Below, in pieces: positions 43,213 to 54,939 of a stretch of DNA of 64,000 bases. Position 1 is the first letter of the stretch. Each line of letters begins with the position of its first letter. The translations under genes were made by a program, and so were the position numbers. The notes beneath the pieces are model-generated. The model was not told the DNA's origin and searched no databases. It saw only the letters and a program-made list of their open reading frames with translations. Source of the DNA: Metaphire vulgaris. Taxonomy: Eukaryota > Annelida > Clitellata > Crassiclitellata > Megascolecidae. The stretch spans positions 15,181,809 to 15,245,808 of the forward strand of contig CM030848.1 in assembly GCA_018105865.1 (NCBI GenBank), in the 5' to 3' direction.

Positions 43213-46200
43213 ATGGCGGAAGCCCACAGCGCAGTCGCCTTCTCCTTCACCGTTACACCGGACGGTGTGGACGTTAGCGTCAACCACGAAGCGTTGAAGG
43301 CAGTTTGGTACAGTGGTCTGAGATCATGGAAAAAACGCATTGGACGCATGAAGGTAACTGCAGTTGTCAGCAAATAAACAAGACACATAGTGTTCTGAAC
43401 TTTGTAAATAAGTATAGATTCCTGATACTTTTTACCATTAGATGATGGAAAATAATGTAATTATAATATAACAGTGGAAATTTGATATCGGATAGTAAAA
43501 GCCTTAGGTTTATTTAAGTATATTATTATTTATTTTATTATTATTATTATTATTTTATTATTTATTTAAGTATATTTTGAAATACTTATGGTGATGAATG
43601 ATGCTGAAAATTTGAATAAAATCCAAAATCGTAACAAACGCAGGCAAGGACATTCTTTGCAGAAATTAATAGTTGTCTTAACATAAATATTTTTAATCAA
43701 AATATATATTTTATTGTTTTGTTAAGTTGATGTTTTGTTAAGTTGTTTTGTTAATAATTAGTTGAGAATATTTTGCACTAATCTTGTAAGAACCGGTTAT
43801 TAATTAAAGCCCTTGACATTAAGGTCATCTCGTTTCATTTTAATTTCAGAAATTATGATCAAATTAAGGTTAATTATATCTATAATTTCTGCATCTGTTG
43901 TAACCATTGTTATTAAATCCTGTAGTAGATTTTAGTTGTCTGATATTATCCGTAGCTACAATGTATGTATGGTCTGATATTTTTTAGGTGTTTTTCCTAT
44001 TAACGAACAGCTTTCTATACAGTTCATGTTATTTGTTTTGCAGAACAGGTTCATAAACGGTGCCTATCCGATCTCCCCAGCGCACTGGTTTGTGACCTTG
44101 GCTGTTGTCCTTGGCTGCCATCTAGTGGGTGTTGACATATCCTTGGGCTGGATGCAGAGTTTTCAATCCATCTCAAGGCCAGTGTAAACATGATTTAATG
44201 GCTGGAAGGCCACTTGAAAGAAATAACATTGCTGTTCAGTTTATTGATAGAAAATTTTTCCCTGACAGCTGCTTGGTGATATGTCACTTTGATTTTCTTA
44301 GTGGATGTTAAAAATTAGTGTGGCCTTGCAAACGAATATATGTTATGGCCTTAAGTAGGAAGTAATCAGTTTTTTCAAATATGCAGTGTGGGTGGACTAC
44401 TCCCGCACCAGATTTTTTTATTTTCCCCTGGGGTGCGGCCTAGACCAGTGGGGTCTCCCAACCCACTGAGGCCACACTTCCTAGCCCTCTGCAAACAGAA
44501 CATTGACTTTAAGGGGACAATAATCTCCTCTCACTGATAGAATGGTAACTAGTTAGACTGATAAAGATCCTATAAGAGTGATCTGATCAAGATATAAGAG
44601 ATTGAATATACGATAGTTTAGTCATTGGCTATTAACAATGGAAGAAGGGACATAAATACATAGAGCTGAATATATAAGAACTCGATTGTGTGCCCACACA
44701 CACGCACGCACACCACACAAACAAACATGTACACTTGATTTAATTATGTTAATGACTAACAATGCCACCTTATCGACCCAACACCGTTCGAGATAGGCGG
44801 CAAAGAAGTGGCTCCATAGCTTCGCCTCCTGGGGTGCTCATCGACTCGCTGACCTCGCCGGGCACCTCAGCGCCGTGACCCGCTCCTGCTTCTTCCAACT
44901 CCGCAAATCCGGAAATCGTTATATAACAATACCGGCCGCTATTCATCTTGTCCGTGCTCTGGTACTCTCAAGACTGGATTATAGCAACAGTCTCCTTCTC
45001 GGACTACCTGGGAACCAGCTCAGTAGACTTCAGGCAGTCATCAATGCCTCGGCTCGGATTATTTTCGCTTGAGGTGGCACGACCATGTTACACCTGTGCT
45101 AAGGGACAAGCTCCATTGGCTTCGGGTCCCGGAGCGTATAGTTTACAAGCGGTGTTGGTTAACTTTTCGTGCTCTTCGGGACCCAGCCTGTCCCGACATT
45201 TGGCATGCCTAGTACGACGACAAACGACACCGGGTGCCGTCTCCAGCTGAGATTCAGCAGCCGCCACCGGCTGTACGTTCCTCCTAGTTTGGCGAGCGTT
45301 CTATACGCGCTCCCTGATGCGCTGGCGGGATTACTTCACCTGAAACGTTTGCTAAAGAGCTGAAAACGCATTTGTTCACCATATCGTACAGTTGACTGTT
45401 GACTGTACAGCGCTTTTGGTTTTGGCCGATGGCCATGTTACGGCGCTTCACAAATCGTCGAATAATAATAATAATAATAACAAACAGCATAATTGAATTA
45501 TTGAATATGGATTTCCAGGCCTGTATGACATTGTCTTCTATGTATTTTCCTTTCTTACATCATACATCTGATATTTGAGCCCTTCTGAGTCATTCATCAG
45601 AAGAAGCATTATGCAACTATTCTATTACATTATATTACATATAGTAGAATTATTCAGGGCAAATGTAAGGCTGATTGAATCTGATGGTTGAATTTATGTG
45701 TAATGTATAATCTCTGATTTTAGATTTCTGGGGGCTGGTGACCTGTTGAGCTTTTACCTGGGCATTGTGATGTTTACTACTGCACTGTGGTCTTTCGTCA
45801 TCATAGTATCGCGTTACACTTTGAAAGCACTCTTGACGTACAAAGGTTGGATGTACGAACCACGCAACAAGATATCTCTAGTCACGAAAATCTGGCTGGT
45901 ATTTGCAATTTTTGTTATTTTGCTTTGGTTTTTTCTAAATGTTTGTAGTATTAGATCATTGTTCAAGGGTATTTAGGAAACTAATGAAATCTGCAGTTTT
46001 TATAAAAGATAAGAGAACTAGTCTTTGACTGGCCTTACTGGTTTTATTGAAGTGGTTCTTTGACAGTCAGGATTTGCTGTCTCATTGACTGACACCTCAA
46101 AATACTATGAAGTGATGCTGCAGAAATTGGCGATTGGATTTATGTGAATTGTAAAGGCTGCAGTGGCAAAGGTTGATGTTGCTATCATTTAAGCACCGCA

Positions 46201-49200
46201 TGTACTCGTTGGTAGCAAGGGCTTAAGACATCACGGCTCATCTCTTGATCAAATTTGTAGCCATTTGACAGAGAATAGATTTTGAAAGGCTGTGTATAGT
46301 TTTGCTTCAAATGGCTTGCCAAGTTTTGTGACATTTCGAGCGCTCTAGAATAAAATTGGCATGGAATATATTGACAATTCTACAAGGTTTTGATGCAGTG
46401 AAGATGTGCTTTTAATTTGTGTTTCATCACTCTGGTGAATTTTTGCATATCTATGCACCTACTGTAACAATAGTCCTTCCACAGTAATGCCAAACAGGGA
46501 ATCGATTTTATAATATTTTTGCCAATCAATGAACTTAAACAAGTCGATATTGCTGACTCACCGCTAGAATATTGCATCGTAAGAGTAAAATTTTTCTTTT
46601 GTCAATCAGGTCCTAGTGAGGCTGTTTGTTGGACGGAGTCCTCTCCTTTACAGCTACCAGGGTTCACTCCCGAATCTTCCTGTTCCTTCACTTGGTGTCA
46701 CCATGTCAAGGGTGAGTATATGACTTGTTCGTGGCCGGACAAAATGTCACAGACAAAATGTCATGGGGACAAAATGTCACAGGGACAAAATGCCACGGTT
46801 TAGGTTAGGGTTAGAGTTAGGGTTACATTTTGTCTGTGACATTTTTTCCGCGGACATTTTGTCCCAGCACCGACTTGTTTGATAAGATAAGTTGTTTAGG
46901 AAAATATATTTCAGGACTTTTCTAATTGAAAGCGCACTTTTGAATTTCCAATCATGTTGATGTTGTATATCCAGCTACAATTCTTTAATGTTGTTGGCAA
47001 ACTGAACATTTTCATGAATTATCCTTGCTTGTCCATTTTCTAATCATATTGTTTCACAGCTCATGTCAGTTCACAAATATCCACAGAATATCCTAATTTT
47101 AGCACTGCCAGTGGGTGAAACATATAGCTAGATTTGCTGTCAAAGACTGATAAATATTTTACTCCAGACTAAAATGAAATTATAGAATTTAATCGGTGAC
47201 ACGATATGCTGGTTTTGTTCTTATCAGTACCTTTTGTCTGTGCGCCCGCTTCTCACGGAGGAAAACTACAAAAGAATGGAGGGACTGGTAGAAGATTTTA
47301 AGAACGGACTTGGAAAAAGACTGCAGCGATATCTTGTTTTGAAATCTTGGTGGGCCACCAATTATGTAAGTTTTAGCTTTAAATCGGTCTGATTATTTGG
47401 TAGTGGCATTGACAGTTGAACCCAGTTGATGTCATATTCTAGGAATGACTATTAAGACTGTGAAATTTGTCAGTGTTGTCATTAACGGTGTTTGACTGTG
47501 TTGCATCGATATCATCTGAGATCTTAAGCAATATATATGTTGCTAAGGTAAAATGCAGATTTAGGCTGAGCATTGGCGATTCTTAGCACCAAATTTTAAA
47601 TTTGTGTAAATGAAAATACTGCTTGTGCTATATCAGCTCATGATTTGTTTTTGGTTTGGCCTGTTCCTTATTTAAGACCTGTCTTTCATTGGTCGTTGAT
47701 TTGCTTCTGAGTTGCAGCGATTGGTCATAGATTTGCTTGCTTCTGCTTTGTCAGGTTTCTGATTGGTGGGAAGAGTATGTTTATTTACGAGGTCGATCTC
47801 CAATCATGGTTAATAGCAACTTCTATGGTGTGGTGAGTCACACGTCATACGTTTTAAGCGAGTTAAATGAATATGTATGAATCTAGACCTCTGTGTATTC
47901 TGTATTTGCAGGTATTAGATACATAGAATCAATGTATGATAGTGATTCCGGTGGGATTAGCTGTGAGATTCTTTACTGTTAATAATATTTCTTTTCATGT
48001 AGTGGCCTAAATTGAGCATTTTAGATATATTGAACATTTTCAATGGAAATTCCCATTGCTTGTTGGCAGCAGAGCTGTTTGCGGCGCTATAGAAGCTGTG
48101 CGAGGTGGTTTACGATAGTGATTGCAGTGGGGATGACAGCAAGGTTCATTGCTAATAATATTCTATCAGTGTAGTGGCACACGATGAGAATCGTAGATAT
48201 ATTGAACATTTTGATTTGAAATTCTCGTCGGTCATGGGCAGCGGTGCTGTTTGAGGTGTTAGAGAGAAACAACGTTGGTTTTGTTGTCTTAATTTCTAAA
48301 ATCAGTTTCACTTTGACGTTCTTATTTTTATCTCAGGATGCAGTTATGCAGCAGCCAACAACCGTCCAAGTCGCTCGAGCGGCAAACATCGTCTACGGAA
48401 TGTTACAGTTCAGGCGGTTAATGGACAGGGAAGAACTCAATCCGGTAATTTATAATCAAGCTGTTAAAACTGTGTTAAATTATCATCAAATTAGACTTTC
48501 ATTTAATGTAGTTATACAGTAGTTATCACAGGGTGGTGCAAAAAAACCAGACTAGTCACATTTAGGTTTGTATTTAATATAGCCTGGTTTTTTGAACCAC
48601 CCTGTGTATATATATATTTTTTATTAAGAAATCAGCAGAGACCTTTTGATGATGTCGGTGTTATTACAAATCTTCTCTAGTTTTCATGTAATCATGGATA
48701 GTTTGAAGTTGTTCTGTTTTAATAGAAATGTTAATGGTGGTGGGTGGTGGTGGTGGTGGTGATGATGATGGTGATGAAGATTTGTAGAGTGAGAGAAAAG
48801 AGAGTGTTTAACTGTGAAATATTAGTGTATTACTGAATTAATTAATGAGTTATTTGTCTCTTTGATGCAGATAATGCTGAACAAGACCATTCCTTTGTGT
48901 TCATGGCAATATGAACGCCAGTTCAACACAACTCGAATCCCAGGCATTGAAACTGGTAGATTGACACAATTTCTGAACACTTTTAACTCATTATTTCTTG
49001 TATATTCAATACGCAAACGTGACGTTATCCGTTATTATTGTATTTGGATGAACTGGTCAAGATTGCGGTATTTATAGGGTCAATGTTTTGCACTAATGCA
49101 GATTTGTATATTTTTTCGTTTCCAAACTGGTCCAAACTAAACTTTGATCGTATTGTGCCCATTGTCTTTTTTGCATCCTTAGATACACTGATGCATTATC

Positions 49201-52200
49201 AGGATAGCAAACACATTGTGGTCTATCACAGAGGGCGCTACTTTAAGGTTTACATCTACTACAAGCATCAGCTTCTCTCTCCTTCACAGATTGAGCAGTA
49301 AGTATGTTTAGAGATTTAAGCATGTTTTGTTAATTAATTTAATGTTGTATTTAGTATGTGATAGTCTATTGGCTTGCTTTTATGTAGCTCATTTCGAATA
49401 CTTTCTGTACTGGTAATGTCGTGGGATGTTGCCTATTGTGTAGTGTAGGTAGGAATGTACATATATGATTACTTTTCACGAGAATTGGTGTAATTTTCTA
49501 TGACTCTTGCAGAACATGGGTAGCATTAAATATGTAGAAGGAAAAATATACAAATAATTTGTAAATTTTTGTGCCAAAAAGGGTTTTATTATATTGTCAA
49601 AACGACATTTTTTGATTGTTTAAGTTTACTTTGAGTTGAGCTATTGGTGGATGAGTTTCTTAATTCAATCGGTCAATCAAACCATAAGCTTCTATAGCAC
49701 CATTATAATAATGCATTTAGAATCAGTTGACAGTCACTGCAGGGTGAAAAGCATTGCTTGAAATCATGTTGGAGTTAGTTAGGCAAGAGAAAAAAGTGTT
49801 GACAAAAATTGTTTTGCCAATGTTAGAAGTCTGGAAATGTGTTAACGTTTCCATTGGTTTTGATTGAATGCTATTCTAGCATGCTCCAGCAGATTGTCGA
49901 CGATGGTCAGACCCCGATGGAGGGGGAGGAGCATCTGGCGGCCCTGACCGCCGGTGACCGCATACTGTGGGCGAAGGCACGGGCCACCCACTTTTCAAAG
50001 GGTGTCAACAAGATGTCACTTGATGCCATCGAGAAGGTGAGTGGAGTTTCAAGTGTATAGCAGGAAGACACTTCATAGCAAGGCTGTTTAATAATTGTAA
50101 GAAGCCATCTTGAATTCATTTCAAGGTCACCCATTGACCTTTCAAGGTCAATCAGTACAGTAAATATTTTGAATGACCAGATTTCAATTGTGTTTACTTC
50201 GTAATTTCTTTTGGCTTTAATTTGAAACGGCTTTCAAGATGTTTTTGTGCCATACGTCATTGCAGCTTTCTGTTAAGATTTGTTTAGGGTTTAATGAGTT
50301 GGCATTTCTTCACGTAGATACCAATAAACGTGGGGGGTTGAATTTCTTAAGTTTTGTCTATCGGACCTCTGCTAGAAGTTAAAAATTTGGGGGTGCGGGG
50401 GGGAGTTGTCTAACCTTCCATTGCATTTTAAGAAATCAAGCAATGCTGTTAATTGTGTGCATATGTCCAAATGGCATAATAAGAATCTGTGGATTTGCAA
50501 TCCAGTCGATCAATCATGCAATCAGTCGATCGAATGATTTCTAATGTGATATTGTGATCGTGAAAATGAAATAAGAAATTAAGTCTTCAATCAAGGAGTC
50601 AGCCATTTTACAGTTCTAAGTGGTTGAAGCAGAAATGTTACAGCATAATAAGAGTGTGCCATGTATAATATGTATGTGTGTGTGTGTGTGTGTGTGTGTA
50701 TATACATATGTATATATATATATAATGGTAATGTGTAGTAGCATAGAGATTTAAATATGTCTTTTTATCCTCAGCTATTTTGCTTAAAGACACTAGGGTT
50801 TATATCATATTTACAGTTGCTATGGAAATTTGTCTCATTTCAGGCTGCCTTTGTCTTGGCTTTGGATGATGAACCTCAAAGCATTGACAGAGTTTGTGTA
50901 TTTGACTATTCGTGTTATTAATTTGTTGGTAGTTATTTCAATATTCTTCAGATGTTTCATTTTACAGGATTTTGAAATGTCTCTAGCAAGCTTGATCGTT
51001 ATTTTTAGAATTCTTTGCACTGTTAGGTGAAATGACTTGCTTATTTCAGTATAGGAATTTTAAATAATTGGTTAATTTGAATGTCTATTTATAGAATGAT
51101 CCTGCAAAGTTGGACGCCATTGGTCGTACAATGCTTCACGGCAAAGGCTATAATAGATGGTTTGATAAGTCGTTCACGCTTGTCGTCTGCTCAAATGGCC
51201 GGGTAGGAATCTGTGAAATTTAAGGTTTTCATTTTAACGAGCCATTGTAGGTTTGAATAACCATCATAACTCTGAATTTAATCAAGTCTTTGCTTGTCTA
51301 TATGGAAATTATATTCAACCTGCTTGAAAATTAGCTATTGATATTATATTTCGAAAATGTTCATTTGATGCAAGTCTAATGATGTCTACAGCTGATGTCA
51401 TTGGCATGACAAGTAGTCTGATTAGAGAGAACTTAACATCATCATTATCACCACTGCCACCATCATTGTCATCATCATCATCATCACCACCATCAGCATC
51501 AGCATCATCGTTGTAATCGTCTTCATCATCACCTTCATCTTCATCTTCATCATCATATATACTTTATACTGCTGATGTTGCACGCTTGTTTGCACCATAT
51601 AATTTTAAAAACATTTACGCTGATGATATTCAGGCCTTTGACATTCCAGCCCCACTAATGCGCTGCAGATCACTCGTGAATTTGTTGAAGCCTCTGACTT
51701 ACTTCATTCATGGATGCACTGTCTTTTACTTAATCCAGCTAAAACTCAGCTCATCTGGTTTGGTACTCGAGGTCAGCTCTTAAAAATTGATATATGTCTG
51801 TGCAACCTTCCCGGCCTCTCTTTCTCCTCCTCTGTCCGTGATCTTGGTAAATTAGTTAACCTTTTGGATCATATTAACTACTTTTTTGCTTCTATCAAAT
51901 GTTCATGCCATTGACTTTGATTCATGCATTTATTTCTCAATGACTGTGTTCTTTTGCTGGTCTTCCCATCGGTGCGACTTGATAAACTCCAGATGGTTCT
52001 TCGTTCAGCAGCCAGGGTGATTGTGGTGTCACAAGACGTGATGAGTGATTATATGACGTCTATTTTACTGGCTGCCTTATCCTGCTAGTTGATCATCATT
52101 ATCACCATCTACCTTTCACCATCATTCTATCCCTGGTCATCATCCACATCAATGGTCTTCACCACCATCACTTCCATGCATCAGCATCATCCTTTGGAAT

Positions 52201-54793
52201 GCTCTTGTCTTCATCACCTATGGCCCTTTTTGAACCACTTAAAACTTATCTCTTTGTTAATATGAGTAATTTGCATCTGAGTGATCTTTCAGAAGAGGCG
52301 CTATACAAATATCTTGTTACATTACATTACATTACATTACACCACCACTGTCACACTAAATGAGGATGTGCATCGGTGACCAATTTGGTTGCTTATTTAG
52401 TTTGTCTTTTTCTTCAGATTGGGTTCAATGCTGAGCATTCGTGGTAGGTTAACATTTCAAAATCTATTTAGGATATAAATGAATGAAGGCATGGAAATAG
52501 ATTGTTAAACCCTTTAGTTATTATTAGTGTTATTTCTCTTGTCCATGGCTTGTATATGACTTATTGGCATATCAAGTTGCACTGATCGGTGATTACCATG
52601 AATTTTTTTCATGTCATTTGGATTACATTACAGTACAGTACATACTTGCTTATAATTAATTATTCTTATGAAATATCCATATGAATATTCATATTATATT
52701 CTTATTAAATATTTAGCATATTTGGGGATTTATGTTTGCCCCTATTTCAGGGCTGATGCAGCTGTAATGGCTCATCTGTGGGAACATGTGCTTTACTCAG
52801 ATTACTGTGACTTAGGGTATGAAGGTTGCTGTGTGCGTGTCGACGCTGCTTTTTTTCCATTTCCATCTTTACAATCGCGACTAAATTTCGTGTTGTTTTC
52901 TTATAGCGGAAAACTTATCGCTTTCGGTATCTTTTACTTTCAAACACTGTATATTCGCAGTTGAACCTAGAAGTGGTTTCGGTTGAAGAGCTAATCCTAT
53001 ATATATATGCTTGTTTGTTCTTTGATAATTAACTGCTCGCAATTTGATTCTTCGTTAACATTTCTGTAAAATCTGTCGTCTAAAATTTTCATCTTCAGGG
53101 CCGATGCTCCTGTCATGGGCCATCTTTGGGAGGCAGCCCTTGCTGATGATCTCAGACTTGGGTAATGTTTCTCGATATGATATTTACCGTTTGGCTGTTT
53201 TGCGGCTTTGTGTACGGTTCCTGTGCTTGGCCAAACTTGAACTTGGTTTCAAAGCTTACTAATCTGTGGAGTATGTTGGTGCTTCTGAACTGCTCCTAAT
53301 ATTTGCAATTTCCCCCTTGACCTGACTGAACTTTCTGGCCTGGCTGGGCTCTGATTCGAATTGTATTTGGTGGGCCATCGGCTGATGGCCTAGGCATTGT
53401 GATGGTGGCGGCATAGAAGTTGATTGATTGATTGATTGACAGAACCAAAGACGATGTAGCATTGCATGCATGATGTCTTTTAGATGTTTCTTTGTTTCAT
53501 CTCTTTCCTGATATATTATTTATTCAATTTAATTTCCATCTGAGCTTTTGTTGACTTGTGCAGTTTTTGATTTTGGCAAACCTATCGTGTTGGGAGTTCA
53601 TCTTGTAACAATATGTCTGTGGTTTAGATGTTCATATGTTGTGAGTCAAAATTATTGTTTCAAACTGAATTTACTGTGTAGAGAGATCGCACTTCTATAG
53701 CGCCACCTGATAATGCATAGGAGCACCATCCAGTAGCACACTGTATCCTGCCCATATAAGAAATGAGTCTATTTTGGAAATTCTTAGTTCATGGTGTTGG
53801 TTGTTCTCTTTTGATGTGCTTGTAAAAATTTCAAATGATCTCAAGTACATAAAACTCAAGTGCAATTTATTGATGACAGATATTCCATTGACGGCCACAC
53901 AAAGGACAAGATGGAGTTCGTGCCACCGAAACCAATTCGCCTGCAGTGGGAGCTTTCGAAGGAGGTTAATAATAGCCACCGTTTAATAGTAATATATATA
54001 AAATAGTCACTGGTTAATAGCATATATTCTGGTTTTCTTGTTCGCATACCCAGCATAACCAGTGGAGATCTTAGCTGCCTAGACGTTGGGGGCAGGGGGG
54101 AATTTAAAATTTTTTGAGGTCCGGAACATTGGGAGGTCATGCTACTTGCCAGAATGTCAAAAAATTTTGGGGAAATGTTAAACTTAGGGGAGAAATTCCC
54201 CCACCCCCTAAAGAATGCCTGGAATAAACACTGCATTGAACTACTTTTACATGCTTAAGCGATGATCTTGCTTCCTGATGATACTTTACAATTACAGTTG
54301 CTGTCTGAGAGCAGAATTTCAGGCTACAGTATACTGAAGTTCTACATGTTACACATGTGTAATTACACATGTGCAGCATGTAATCGTGTAGTGTGTAATA
54401 AAATTCCTTGAGTTCTTATTAGTTTCTTCATTTTTTGGATTGGCAGTGCCGGGGCGTTGTCGAGACGAGTCTTTCCGTCGCCCGTGACCTTCTGAGCGAC
54501 GTTGACCTTCACCTCTTGATGCACGACCAGTTCGGAAAGGGCTTCATCAAGCGGTGCAACATAAGTCCAGATGCTTTCATCCAGATGGCGCTTCAGCTGG
54601 CGTATTATAGGGTGGGTCAAACGATTGGTTCTTTCCCATTTATTCTCCTCTTTGTTTTCCCCTTGCCTTCCCCCTCTTGTTTTTCCCCTTTCTTTTCCTC
54701 TTTCTTTTCCTCTTTCTCTCCCCCCTTTCTTTTACCAATGAAATGAGTGTTAAAGTTAACTATGAAATGACTACATTTACTGTTATTAATTAA

Positions 54794-54839
<46 letters not shown>

Positions 54840-54898
54840 GGTGGTGGTGGTGGTGGTGGTTCTCACACAGGGCAGACCCCACTGAACCACTTTAAACC

Positions 54899-54939
<41 letters not shown>

